Origin: Streptomyces sp. TG1A-60
Lineage (GTDB): Bacteria > Actinomycetota > Actinomycetes > Streptomycetales > Streptomycetaceae
Direction: 5' to 3'
Assembly (NCBI RefSeq): GCF_037201975.1
Contig: NZ_CP147520.1
Span: 1,736,001-1,800,000, forward strand
Length of the DNA: 64,000 bases
A program made the position numbers and the translations under genes. How positions within the stretch are numbered: position 1 is the stretch's first letter; each line of letters begins with the position of its first letter. Below the pieces are notes generated by a model. It was not told where the DNA came from. It made no database searches and saw only the letters and a program-made list of their open reading frames with translations. This document shows positions 8,130-16,994 of the stretch, piece by piece.

Positions 8130-9251
8130 CTAGCGTGCCGGCCCCGTGCTGTCACGGACGATGAGTTCCACCGGGATGATCGATTCCCTCTCCGGGGAGT
8201 CGGCCGGGTCCGCCGGGTCGTCCAGCTGGGTCAGCAGCATGCGCAGCGACCGCGTGCCGATCTCGGAGAAGTCGGTACGTACGGTCGTCAGCGGGGGCAG
8301 CAGATGGGCAGCCTCCGGGATGTCGTCGTAGCCTACGACGCTCACGTCGGCCGGGACCCGGCGGCCGGCCTCGTGCAGGGCGCGCAGCAGGCCGAGCGCC
8401 ATCTGGTCGTTGGAGACGAACACGGCGGTGACGTCCGGGCCGCCCGCCAGCCGCCGACCCAGCTCGTAGCCGGAGTCGGCGCTCCAGTCCCCGACGAGGG
8501 GGTCGTGGACGCGTGCGCCGGCCTCGTTCAGAGTCCGCCGCCAGCTCTCGGCGCGTCGGTCGGCGGACGTCCAGCCGCTCGGTCCCGCGATGTGCCAGAC
8601 GGTGGAGTGGCCGAGGCCCAGCAGGTGCTCGGTCGCCAGCCGTGCGCCGGCCGTGAAGTCGGAGGAGACCACGGGGGTGCCGTCGCCGAGGCCGTTGTCC
8701 ATCATCACCAGCGGGGTGTCCGGACGGGCCTGCGCGAGCGCGGTGGCCACCGGGCGCTGCGGGGCGATCGCGATGATCCCGTCCGCGCCCTCGGCCGACA
8801 GCCGGTCCACCGCCTGGACGACGGTGTCCCGGTCCGCCGTGTCGAGCGCGATGGAGCTCACCAGGTAGCCGGCTTCCTGGGCCGCCGTGTTGATCGCGGT
8901 CAGGGTGGAGGCGGGACCGTAGCGCGCCGCGTCGAACGAGATCACGCCGAGCATCCGGGTCCGGCCGCTGGCCAGCGAACGCGCGCTGCGACTCGGGCGG
9001 TAGCCGAGCGTCCGCATCGCCTCCCGCACGGCCTCCCGGGTCTCCGCCCGGACCGCCGGGTTGTCGTTGAGGACACGGGAGACGGTCTGCTTGGAGACAC
9101 CTGCGAGGCGGGCGACGTCGTCCATCACCGGGCGGGAGCCCGCGAAGTTCCGCCGGCTGCGGCTGCCGGGGGTGCGGGGGCCGCCGGTTCCGCCCCTGCC
9201 TGCCGCGCCGGGCCCTTCGGCCGCGGCGCCGTCCGTGACACTTCGGGGCAT
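8130..9251 (-). CDS. LacI-family transcriptional regulator
   Basis: A 373-residue LacI/GalR repressor. After a 40-residue variable N-terminus comes the DNA-binding helix-turn-helix VARLAGVSKQTVSRVLNDNP, then a hinge (RSARSLASGRTRMLG) and a periplasmic-binding-protein-like sensor domain (VVSSDFTAGARLATEHLLGLG; VSVVGYDDIPEA). ATG at 9251 follows AAGAAGG and begins MPRSVTDG. It is transcribed in the same direction as the MFS and beta-galactosidase genes, 580 bases beyond them. It is probably the repressor of that sugar operon, acting at the palindrome at 13002-13015. Confidence 0.92.
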   Translation of the reverse strand: MPRSVTDGAAAEGPGAAGRGGTGGPRTPGSRSRRNFAGSRPVMDDVARLAGVSKQTVSRVLNDNPAVRAETREAVREAMRTLGYRPSRSARSLASGRTRMLGVISFDAARYGPASTLTAINTAAQEAGYLVSSIALDTADRDTVVQAVDRLSAEGADGIIAIAPQRPVATALAQARPDTPLVMMDNGLGDGTPVVSSDFTAGARLATEHLLGLGHSTVWHIAGPSGWTSADRRAESWRRTLNEAGARVHDPLVGDWSADSGYELGRRLAGGPDVTAVFVSNDQMALGLLRALHEAGRRVPADVSVVGYDDIPEAAHLLPPLTTVRTDFSEIGTRSLRMLLTQLDDPADPADSPERESIIPVELIVRDSTGPAR

Positions 9252-9833
9252 TGCGGCTGCCTTCTTCTTCGACGGGGCTCGGCCTGGGGCCAACAGGATA
9301 GGGCGGGGCACCCGAGAGCCCGGGAGGCCGGGGTTGTGGGGGCGGGTGCCGGTGCGGCGGCCAAGGCCCCGTCCGACGCGTCCTGCGGCATCACCCCGGC
9401 CGGCCACCGGTGCCCGCTCGTGCGTGGGCGGTACGGCGAACGACGGATCCGGGGCCGAGCCGTGGACGCGTACCTCGTCCGCGTGGGCGTCGAGGACCAC
9501 CCGCCGCCGGACAGGATCAGCCGCCCAGTACCCCAGGCACGCCCCGGTGGACGGTACGGGCCGTCGCCGCGTCGAGGACGAGGAGACCCGTCCGGCCGCC
9601 TGCGCCTGTGCCTGTGCCGACCCCGACCGGCGCGTGGGTGCCGGGGTACAGCTCCGTCGCCGGGACGCGGTCGCCGGCCGTCGTGACCTCGCCCGAAGAC
9701 GCCGCGCGGGTCGTCAACTTGTGGGCGTCCAGGGCGAGGTCGGGTGTGCCGCACCGGCGCGTCCCCGAAGGGAGAGGACCCCGCCGCGGCGGTCCGGCGG
9801 GCCCCGGGGGGCGGGCGTGGTGCCGCGGCGACA
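9252..9833. other. Intergenic region with an uncertain minus-strand frame
   Basis: A 580-base gap between the beta-galactosidase and LacI genes. A minus-strand frame at 9517-9834 could encode about 100 residues (DAHKLTTRAASSGEVTTAGD within it) and resembles the tail of a secreted enzyme more than random sequence. It has no recognisable domain and no good start, so a degraded gene is possible. The LacI promoter must lie at the right of its start codon, in 9252-9400. Confidence 0.4.
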
Positions 9834-11609
9834 TCAGGGCTTCACCGGCCCCAGGTCGGGCGTGTCCGTGAACTCCGCGCGGGGGCTGGTGGTGGCGTTG
9901 AGTTCCAGCAGGACCAGTTCGTTGGCGCCGGGGCGCAGGACGGGGGCCGGGACGTACAGGGTGCGCTGTGGGCCCCGGTTCCAGTAGCGGCCGAGGTGGA
10001 AGCCGTTGATCCAGGCCTGGCCCTTGGTCCAGCCCGGGAGCGAGAGGAAGGTGTCGGCGGGGGTGCCGACGTCGAAGGTGCCGTGGTGGAAGGCGGGGAC
10101 GGTGACCGGGGTCGCCTCGGCGGGGGCGAAGGGGACCGTGGACACGTCGGCCAGGGGCAGGCGGTGGGTGTCCCAGCCGAGCAGGGCGGTGCCGTTGAAG
10201 GTGACCGGGCCGAGCAGGCCCTTGGCGGCGCCGATACGCGGGCCGTAGTTGACGCCGCCCATGTTCTCGACCAGCACGTCGAGCGTGGCGCCGGGGCGGG
10301 GGACGCGCAGGGGCAGGGTCTCGTCGTGGCGTTCGCGTTCCAGTACGCCGACGGGTGCGCCGTCCACGAAGACCTGTGCGCGGTCGCCGACCCCGCCGGT
10401 GAAGTGGAGCAGTCCGTCGCCCGCCTCGGGGAGAGTGGCGCGGTAGAGCGCATAGCCCGAGCGTTGCCCCAACTCCTCCATGGTGACTGGGTGCTCGGTG
10501 CGCTCCAGCGGAGCATCGAGGCCGGTCGCGTACGGCAGCAGGGGTGCCCGGTGGTCCAACTCAACTGTGATGCCGGAGAGTTTGGGCGCGGAAGCCGGGG
10601 CCGGCTCCGCCGGGACGGGCTCGTGGCGGGCGATCACCTCACGGAAGGCGTGGTACTTGGGGCCGGGGTCGCCGGACTCGGTGAGGGCGGCGTCGTAGTC
10701 GTAGGAGGTGACGATCGGCGCGTAGCACTGGTCGTGGTTGGCGCCGTTGGTGAAGCCGAAGTTGGTGCCCCCGTGGAACATGTAGATGTTGACGGAGGCA
10801 CCGGCGGCCAGCAGCCTGTCGAGGTCGGCGGCGGCACTCTCCGCGTCCCGTACGTGGTGCTCCTCGCCCCAGTGGTCGAACCAGCCGATCCAGAACTCGG
10901 AGCACATCAGGGGCCCTTCGGGCTGGTGGGCCCGCAGCGCCTTCAGGGATTCCCCGATTCTGCCGCCGAAGGTGGCGGTGGACAGAACGCCGGGCAGGCT
11001 GCCGGCGGCGAGGTGGTGGCCGGAGTTCGCCTGGTCGCAGGTGAAGAGCAGTTCCTCGACGCCGCGTGACCGCAGCGACTGGTGGACGTGCTTGAGATAC
11101 GCGGTGTCGTCGCCGTACGCCCCGTACTCGTTCTCCACCTGGACGGCGATGACCGGCCCGTCGTTCGCGGCCATGTACGGCAGCAGCGGGGGCAGCAGGA
11201 TGTCGAGGTAGCGGTCGAGGGCGTCCGTGAAGCGCGGGTCGCTGGAGCGCAGCCGGATGTCGTGGTCCGAGGTGAGCCAGGAGGGCAGGCCGCCGCCGTC
11301 CCACTCGGCGCAGATGTACGGGCCGGGGCGCAGCAGCACGTGCAGGCCCTCGGTGCGGGCCAGGCGCAGATAGCGGGGCAGGTCGAGCAGGCCGTCGAGG
11401 ACGAGTTCGCTGTCGGGGTCGGGCTGGTGGAGGTTCCAGGGGACGTAGGTCTCCACGGTGTTCAGGCCCATCAGCCGGGCCTTGCGCAGCCGGTCGGCCC
11501 ACAGGTCGGGGTGGATGCGGAAGTAGTGCATCGCGCCGGAGATGATCCGGAACGGCTCACCGTGGAGGAGGAAACCGTCGGACGACGTGGTCAGAGCGGG
11601 TGTACGCAA
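9834..11609 (-). CDS. GH35 beta-galactosidase
   Basis: A 591-residue glycoside hydrolase family 35 protein. The TIM-barrel domain opens with GFLLHGEPFRIISGAMHYFR; the acid/base Glu is in VENEYG (about residue 161) and the nucleophile Glu in CSEFWIGWFDHWGE (about residue 238). Beta-sandwich domains follow, with the C-terminal LPGWTKGQAWINGFHLGRYW typical of the family. No signal peptide is visible, so it likely acts in the cytoplasm on galactosides brought in by the neighbouring MFS transporter. TTG at 11609 is used because GAAGGGA precedes it by about 7 bases and the fold begins directly after; upstream in-frame codons give a Pro/Arg-rich, non-family extension. Confidence 0.93.
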   Translation of the reverse strand: MRTPALTTSSDGFLLHGEPFRIISGAMHYFRIHPDLWADRLRKARLMGLNTVETYVPWNLHQPDPDSELVLDGLLDLPRYLRLARTEGLHVLLRPGPYICAEWDGGGLPSWLTSDHDIRLRSSDPRFTDALDRYLDILLPPLLPYMAANDGPVIAVQVENEYGAYGDDTAYLKHVHQSLRSRGVEELLFTCDQANSGHHLAAGSLPGVLSTATFGGRIGESLKALRAHQPEGPLMCSEFWIGWFDHWGEEHHVRDAESAAADLDRLLAAGASVNIYMFHGGTNFGFTNGANHDQCYAPIVTSYDYDAALTESGDPGPKYHAFREVIARHEPVPAEPAPASAPKLSGITVELDHRAPLLPYATGLDAPLERTEHPVTMEELGQRSGYALYRATLPEAGDGLLHFTGGVGDRAQVFVDGAPVGVLERERHDETLPLRVPRPGATLDVLVENMGGVNYGPRIGAAKGLLGPVTFNGTALLGWDTHRLPLADVSTVPFAPAEATPVTVPAFHHGTFDVGTPADTFLSLPGWTKGQAWINGFHLGRYWNRGPQRTLYVPAPVLRPGANELVLLELNATTSPRAEFTDTPDLGPVKP

Positions 11610-11761
11610 GGCTGTTTCCCTTCGGCTCGGGCGTACGGGGGGGCGACGAGGGGTGATGGGGGGCGGGTTCGGACGTACGGGTGACAGGGGCCGGTGGCGC
11701 GGCAGGGTCACGAGGGCGGGGAGTTGGAGCGGGGCGAGCGGGGGGACGGGGTCAACCGGGT

Positions 11762-12964
11762 TCATCGGGCCGACCGGGTGGCGCGGATCAGCCACAGCGT
11801 GGCCAGCAGGCACAGGCCCGAGACCGCGCAGAGCAGCAGGGGCACCGCGCGGACACCGGACCACTCGATGGCCTTGCCGAGCGCCGGGCCGGCCGCCACT
11901 CCCCCGATCATGGAGGCGGCGATGACGAGCGCTCCGGCCCGGCGTGCCCGGGGTGCGGCGGCGTTCAGCCAGGGCAGGCCGGTGGGGAAGATCGGCGCGA
12001 TGAACAGGCCGACCCCGGCGTAGGCGTACGGGGCGAGCCAGGGGATGACGGCGAGCAGCAGGCAGACCGTCATGCCGGCGCAGGAGACGGTGATGATCGT
12101 CTGGGGGGAGTGGCGCAGGGCGAGCGGGGCGACGAGGAAGCGGCCGACGGTCATCATCAGCCAGTAGACGGAGGTGGCGGTCGCGGCGGCCCCGGCGCCG
12201 TAGCCGACCGTCTCCAGGTGGGTGGGCTCCCAGCCCCCGACGCCGGCCTCGATGCCGACGTGCAGGACGTAGAGGGTGACGAACACGGCCAGCACCGAGC
12301 CCAGGCTCCGGCCGAGGGCCGGGCCGCCCGCCTCCCCGCCGGACACGGCGACGGCCGGCTGGGGCGCCCGGTCACGTACGCCCCGCAGGCACAACAGCAG
12401 GGGCAGGTTGGCGGCGGCGAAGGCGAGGAAGACCGCCGGGTAGTGCTCGGCGCCGACAGCGGCGATCAGGGCGGGGCCGAGGATCGCACCGATGCCGAAG
12501 TGGGCGTTGAGGATGTTCAGCATCGCGGTCGAGCGGTGGCCGAAGCCGATGGCGAAGAGCTGGTTGAGGCCGTAGTCGATGCCGCCGAAGCCGAGTCCGG
12601 CAAGCAGTGCTGCGGCGAGGCCGGTCGGCCAGTTCGGGGCGAGCGCGAAGCCCGCCGCGCCGAGGGCCATCAGCAGGTACGAGGTGCCGAGGATCCGCCG
12701 GTTGCCCATCCGCCCGTAGAACCGGTCGAAGAGCAGCACCCCGGCGACCCCGCCGACGAAGTGGGCGCTCAGCCCCAGTCCGGCGGCCGACGGCGACAGG
12801 TCGAACGCGTCGCGGAAGGCGGGGATGGCGGGGCCGTAGAGCGCCTGGAGCGCACCGATGAGTACGAAGCCGGCACAGGACGCGACCGCGGCCGGGGGGC
12901 TGAACACCCTTGCCGGCAGGGGTTGGGCGGGCTTCACCTCTGGTGCGATCGGTGTGTCGGGCAC
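11762..12964 (-). CDS. MFS transporter, probable sugar importer
   Basis: A 400-residue major facilitator protein with about 12 hydrophobic segments and loop motifs such as DRFYGRMGNRRILG (between TM2 and TM3) and GFGGIDYGLNQLF. It resembles FucP/sugar-type MFS permeases. GTG at 12964 is preceded by GGAGGAGG. It is the first gene of a minus-strand group with the GH35 enzyme and LacI regulator, 38 bases downstream of a perfect LacI-type palindrome. I infer uptake of a galactoside or galacto-oligosaccharide; substrate is not shown directly. Confidence 0.85.
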   Translation of the reverse strand: MPDTPIAPEVKPAQPLPARVFSPPAAVASCAGFVLIGALQALYGPAIPAFRDAFDLSPSAAGLGLSAHFVGGVAGVLLFDRFYGRMGNRRILGTSYLLMALGAAGFALAPNWPTGLAAALLAGLGFGGIDYGLNQLFAIGFGHRSTAMLNILNAHFGIGAILGPALIAAVGAEHYPAVFLAFAAANLPLLLCLRGVRDRAPQPAVAVSGGEAGGPALGRSLGSVLAVFVTLYVLHVGIEAGVGGWEPTHLETVGYGAGAAATATSVYWLMMTVGRFLVAPLALRHSPQTIITVSCAGMTVCLLLAVIPWLAPYAYAGVGLFIAPIFPTGLPWLNAAAPRARRAGALVIAASMIGGVAAGPALGKAIEWSGVRAVPLLLCAVSGLCLLATLWLIRATRSAR

Positions 12965-13001
12965 GCGGGATTCCGCCTCCTCCTGACTGCGACCCCCGAA
13001 G

Positions 13002-13015
13002 TGTTACCGGTAACA
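13002..13015. promoter_or_regulatory. LacI-family operator, perfect 14-base palindrome
   Basis: TGTTACCGGTAACA is a perfect inverted repeat with the central CG typical of LacI/GalR operators. It lies 38 bases upstream of the MFS start codon, between divergent genes, so the LacI protein at 8130-9251 is the likely ligand-controlled repressor. Confidence 0.75.
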
Positions 13016-13099
13016 TTCTTGCCGTCAAGACGGCGAGGGAACGGTCGCCGCCGGGAAAGCGGCTGGTGACGGATCCCGGGGCTGTGCTTCGATGCCGCG

Positions 13100-13639
13100 A
13101 TGAAGAGCGAGAGCGTGTCCGGTCACGATGTGGCCCAGAGCGTCCGCTACCGGACCGGTCGTGACCTCGGGGACTGTGTCCGGATGCTCGCGGAGGTCCA
13201 TGAGGGCGACGGTTATCCGATGAACTGGCCCGTCCGGCCCGACGCGTGGCTGACGCCACCCTCGATGGTCGCCGCCTGGGTGGTGGAACTCGACGGCCGG
13301 ATCGCCGGCCACATCGGCCTCTCCCGGAGCGACGCGCAAGACGCCGCCCCCGGGTTGTGGAGCGCCCGCGCGGGGGTGGGCGTCGACGAGACCGCCGTGA
13401 TCAGCCGGCTGTTCGTCGCCCCTTCGGCCCGCGGCAAAAGGCTCGGTGCGCTCCTCATGGCGCAGGCCGTCGCCGAGGCGCGGGGGCGTGGCCTGCATCC
13501 GGTGCTGGACGTGGTGGCGGCCGGCACCTCGGCGGCGGCGCTGTACGAGCGGCTCGGCTGGCAGCTGCTGGCCACGGTCGAACAGCAGTGGGGCCCGGAC
13601 CAGAGGGTGAGCGTCCGGTGCTACGCGGCGGCGACCTGA
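13100..13639 (+). CDS. GNAT family N-acetyltransferase
   Basis: A 179-residue GNAT protein with the acetyl-CoA-binding motif A RLFVAPSARGKRLGALLM (about residues 107-124) and motif B AAALYERLGWQLLA. The substrate is unknown. It is divergent from the MFS gene and shares its intergenic region, so it may be touched by the LacI operator, though the palindrome lies closer to the MFS gene. A strong terminator follows at 13683. Confidence 0.88.
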   Translation: MKSESVSGHDVAQSVRYRTGRDLGDCVRMLAEVHEGDGYPMNWPVRPDAWLTPPSMVAAWVVELDGRIAGHIGLSRSDAQDAAPGLWSARAGVGVDETAVISRLFVAPSARGKRLGALLMAQAVAEARGRGLHPVLDVVAAGTSAAALYERLGWQLLATVEQQWGPDQRVSVRCYAAAT

Positions 13640-13682
13640 TCACGCCGCCCCGCCGACGGGGCGACGGGTCGGCATCGGCGAG

Positions 13683-13721
13683 GGCGGGCGCGCCCGGGGG
13701 CGGGTGCCGGGCGCGCCCGCC
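13683..13721. terminator. 15-bp stem, bidirectional terminator
   Basis: GGCGGGCGCGCCCGG (13683-13697) pairs perfectly with 13707-13721 around a 9-base loop, between the convergent acetyltransferase and beta-helix genes. Confidence 0.7.
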
Positions 13722-13730
13722 GGAGCGGGG

Positions 13731-15056
13731 TCAGCAGACGTTCTGGGCGCTGTTGACCAGGCGGTTGTTGCGGAATGTGGTGTTCTCGCCGCAGGGGCTT
13801 TCCCGGATGGACGAGTTCGTGACCGTCAGGTTCTGGACGGTGATGTCACGGTTGTTGGCGAACTCCGAGCGGGCCGCGAGCCGGATCTCACCGCCGCCGG
13901 AGACCGTGCCGCTCTGGGCGGCGAGGTTCACGTTGTAGCAGTTCTCGATCAGGATCGCGTTGTTGCCGGTGTTGGTGAGGTTGATCCGGTCGATGACCGC
14001 GCCACCGCTCTCCGAGACACAGAAGACACCGCGTCCGCCGCCGCGCGCGATCACCTCGCCGACCCGGATGTTGGTCGGGTACGAACTGCCCACCCGGCCG
14101 TTGCGGTTGGCCATGCGGAAGGCGGCGTAGCCGGTGCCGGCGCCCGCGCCGTCCGCGTCGACCTTGGTGACCCTGGCGTTGATCGTCTGGTTGAGGAGCA
14201 GACCGGACTCGCCGACGTTGCGGGCGGTCACGGTGCCCACGGTAAGGCCGTCGACGCCGTACGTCTCGACCGCGTGGCTGCTCGCGCCCGACACGTACAC
14301 GTTGTCGATCCTGACGTTCCGTGTCCACTGACTGGTGTTACCCCGGTTGTCGATCCGCACGCCCAGGCCGCGCGAGAGGCGCATGTCGAGCTGGCCGAGG
14401 ACGACGTTCTGGACGTTGCGCAGGAAGATCCCGTACAGCGGGGTGCCGGTGAGGTTGAGGTGCTGGACCTCGATGTCCCGGGTGCCGCGCGAGTAGACCG
14501 GCGCCTGGTCGCCGGAGCCCGAGCCGGTGACGTTGATGGTGCCGCACACGTCGAGCACGGTGTAGCTGGGCAGTGAGACCCGGGAGCCGGCGCTGATGGA
14601 CCCCGAGCCGCGCACGACGACCCGCTCCTTCGACGTCCGGCCGGACGTCAGGCTGTTGACGGCGGCCTGGATCGCCGCGCGCATGTCGGTACCGGTGTAC
14701 GTCACCCTGCCGCCCCGGCGGGCCGTCCAGGTACTGCCGTTGAGCACGGCCTCCGCCTGGTACGAGCCCTCACCGCAGGCCGCCGCGATCCCTGCCGGGG
14801 CGGCGAGCGGCGCGGCGACCGGGGCCGCGTCCAGTTCCGGGGCCGGGTTCGCGGGGCCGGTCAGCGCGGCGGCGCCCGTGAGCAGGGCGGTGGTGCAGGC
14901 CGCGGTGACGAGGGCTCGGGTGCGAAGCGCTGTGCGGGTCGCGCCGGCGGTGCCGACGGCGGGCTCAACCGCGCGGGCGGCGGCTGTCACTGACGTCGCG
15001 TCAGCTGTACGTGTCGTCGTGGAGTCGGTGCGGTGGGCTGCGGCTCTGCGTCCCAT
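13731..15056 (-). CDS. Secreted right-handed parallel beta-helix protein
   Basis: A 441-residue protein. A charged N-terminus leads to a hydrophobic export segment (ALVTAACTTALLTGAAAL) and an Ala/Pro linker, then a domain of stacked short strands (VVLGQLDMRLSRGLGVRIDN; VDGLTVGTVTARNVGESG; ITVQNLTVTNSS), the pattern of pectate-lyase/GH28-like beta-helices. Paired Cys residues near the end suggest secretion. It probably binds or degrades a plant or microbial polysaccharide; no catalytic triad of Asp residues typical of polygalacturonase stands out. ATG at 15056 has AGGAGA 7 bases upstream. A LacI-like operator lies 200 bases upstream, arguing for carbon-source control. Confidence 0.82.
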   Translation of the reverse strand: MGRRAAAHRTDSTTTRTADATSVTAAARAVEPAVGTAGATRTALRTRALVTAACTTALLTGAAALTGPANPAPELDAAPVAAPLAAPAGIAAACGEGSYQAEAVLNGSTWTARRGGRVTYTGTDMRAAIQAAVNSLTSGRTSKERVVVRGSGSISAGSRVSLPSYTVLDVCGTINVTGSGSGDQAPVYSRGTRDIEVQHLNLTGTPLYGIFLRNVQNVVLGQLDMRLSRGLGVRIDNRGNTSQWTRNVRIDNVYVSGASSHAVETYGVDGLTVGTVTARNVGESGLLLNQTINARVTKVDADGAGAGTGYAAFRMANRNGRVGSSYPTNIRVGEVIARGGGRGVFCVSESGGAVIDRINLTNTGNNAILIENCYNVNLAAQSGTVSGGGEIRLAARSEFANNRDITVQNLTVTNSSIRESPCGENTTFRNNRLVNSAQNVC

Positions 15057-15255
15057 CTCGGCTTCTCCTGTGGGGGGATCGGCTCGCCTGCCGTCCGTCC
15101 GCACTTCGCCGCGCCCTCCTTCGTCGAACCCGATTCGACCCAGTCGTGCACGAGCGCGGAGGCCGAGGGGCTGATGACCTGGAGTGGCGCGGCTTCGCAC
15201 GGCACCGGGCCGTACGGCGGTGATGGCAGGCGATTCATGTGGCGGGCCGCGAGTG

Positions 15256-15271
15256 TGGCAAGCGCTTTCCA
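15256..15271. promoter_or_regulatory. LacI-like operator upstream of the beta-helix gene
   Basis: TGGCAAGCGCTTTCCA matches its reverse complement at 7 of 8 base pairs and has the AAGCGCTT core seen in LacI-family operators of Streptomyces polysaccharide genes. It sits between the end of the flavoprotein gene and the start of the beta-helix gene, both on the minus strand. It differs from the 13002 site, so a different repressor is likely. Confidence 0.6.
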
Positions 15272-15277
15272 CCGCCG

Positions 15278-16765
15278 TCAAGAGTCCGGAGCGCCGTACT
15301 CGGATCCCTCACTTCCCTCACGCGTCATCGGAGGCTCGGCGGGCGTTTCCCTGGCGGGCCCGAAGAGGACGGCCCGCGCCACGGGCGGGGCGAACAGGGC
15401 ACCGAGCGGCTCCTTGAGGGAGACGACGGAGCGGAAGGCGCGGCCCACGACGGGGTCGCCCGGGGTGCGCTCCTGGACCCGGCGCAGATACCAGCCGACG
15501 AGGCGGTCCACGGGCCGCGCGGCGACCGCGTCGCCGACCGCCCCCGGCATCTTCTTGTCCGACCCGGCCGAGATGTCCCACGCCTGCCGCGACGCCGCGA
15601 ACAGCGCCCGCTGCACGCGGTGGGTGGTGGGCGTACGGCGCGGATCAGTCAGCGCGTCACGCAGGGCCACGGCACTCATCGCGGCGACAGCCATGCCCTG
15701 CCCGTAGACCGGGTTGAACGTGCACAGGGCATCGCCGGTCGCCAGGAACCCGGCGGGGCGGCGGCCGGGCAGATCGTAGCGGCGCCGTACGTTCGCGGTC
15801 CGCCGGAAGCCGGAGACCGGCGACAGCGGCTCGGCCTCGCGCATCCAGCGGTACACCACCGGGTGCGGCAGCCGCTTGGCATACGCCTCGAACTCGTCCT
15901 CGTCCGTGGGTGGTTCGTCGCCGCGCAGGCCGGAGAGGGTGGCCAGATGGGTGCCGTCCTCCAGGGGCAGGACGACGACGCCGTACGGCTGCGCGGGGTT
16001 GGGGACGACATAGAGGCCGAGCGCGTCGGCCGACGGTTCGCTGCCGAGGGTTCCGGTCGTGTCACGGTAGACGCGGGAGGCGTACGCGAGCCCCGTGTCG
16101 ATGATCTCCTCGTGCGGGGGTTCGGCGCCGATGGCGGCCAGCCACCGCGGGGCCTTCGTGCCACGTCCGGAGGCGTCGACGACCAGGTCGGCGGCCAACT
16201 CCCGCCGCTCGCCCCGGTGCCCGTCGCCGCGCTCGCACAGCAGCACGCCCCGCACCCGCGCGGCGTCCCCGAGCAGACCGACCGTGTCCGTCCCCTCGAT
16301 CAGGGAGATCGACGGGTGGGCGAGAACCCGACGCCGTACCAACCGCTCCGTCTGCGCCCGTGATCCGGTGTGTATGTGGGTCGACGCCGGCACCCGCCGG
16401 AACCAGCGGTCGGCCTGCCACTGCACCATGTCCGCCGGCATCCCGACCCGCGGGGCACCCGCGGCCCTCAACTCGGCCATGAACCCGGGCAGCAGCTCGT
16501 CCAGGGCGAGTTGACCGCCTTCCAGCAGTACGTGCGGATGCCGGCTCTGCGGCACTCCCGGCCGGCCCGCCGCCCCCTCCCCGTCCCCCTTCACGAGGCG
16601 GTCACGCTCCACGATCGTGACCCGCTCGACATGCCCGGCGAGCACCTGCGCCGCGAGCAGCCCCGCGAGACTGCCGCCGACCACCACCGCGTGCCGCCCG
16701 GGCGGGCGATCCGGGCGAGTCGAGCCGTGCGGGTTCCAAGAGCCCGTTCCCCACGCAGAGTCCAC
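15278..16765 (-). CDS. FAD-dependent oxidoreductase (halogenase/hydroxylase-like)
   Basis: A 495-residue flavoprotein. The FAD-binding Rossmann motif is VVVGGSLAGLLAAQVL near residue 28, a second ATG-type motif is LVVDASGRGTKAPRWL, and the FAD ribityl/pyrophosphate motif is GFLATGDALCTFNPVYGQGM. This matches the group of putative FAD monooxygenase-like proteins found in Streptomyces beside MAB_1171c membrane proteins. Its own substrate is unknown. GTG at 16765 has GAGGAG 9 bases upstream. A truncated paralogue lies divergently at 16995-17608. Confidence 0.85.
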   Translation of the reverse strand: MDSAWGTGSWNPHGSTRPDRPPGRHAVVVGGSLAGLLAAQVLAGHVERVTIVERDRLVKGDGEGAAGRPGVPQSRHPHVLLEGGQLALDELLPGFMAELRAAGAPRVGMPADMVQWQADRWFRRVPASTHIHTGSRAQTERLVRRRVLAHPSISLIEGTDTVGLLGDAARVRGVLLCERGDGHRGERRELAADLVVDASGRGTKAPRWLAAIGAEPPHEEIIDTGLAYASRVYRDTTGTLGSEPSADALGLYVVPNPAQPYGVVVLPLEDGTHLATLSGLRGDEPPTDEDEFEAYAKRLPHPVVYRWMREAEPLSPVSGFRRTANVRRRYDLPGRRPAGFLATGDALCTFNPVYGQGMAVAAMSAVALRDALTDPRRTPTTHRVQRALFAASRQAWDISAGSDKKMPGAVGDAVAARPVDRLVGWYLRRVQERTPGDPVVGRAFRSVVSLKEPLGALFAPPVARAVLFGPARETPAEPPMTREGSEGSEYGAPDS

Positions 16766-16994
16766 CGGTGCCCGCTCCTCACGTCAGGTGCATGTTCGAG
16801 GAACACCAGTATGTGCGCCATCCGGTCAAGTCCTTGTCCGTGAACAGCGAGCCACGCGTCCGTGGCATGTCGGCGACCGAGCCACGGTCGTCATGAGACG
16901 CGCCGTCGGTATCCCGCCCGGGAAACCCTGATCGTCTGTTGCGATCGGGCAGGTGTATGTACGGTGAAGGCTTCCGTCGAGAGCAGGGGGACAC

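Noticed and set aside
9517..9834. Minus-strand frame between the beta-galactosidase and LacI genes
   Set aside because: Somewhat protein-like, but no start, ribosome site or domain. Kept only as a note on the intergenic region.
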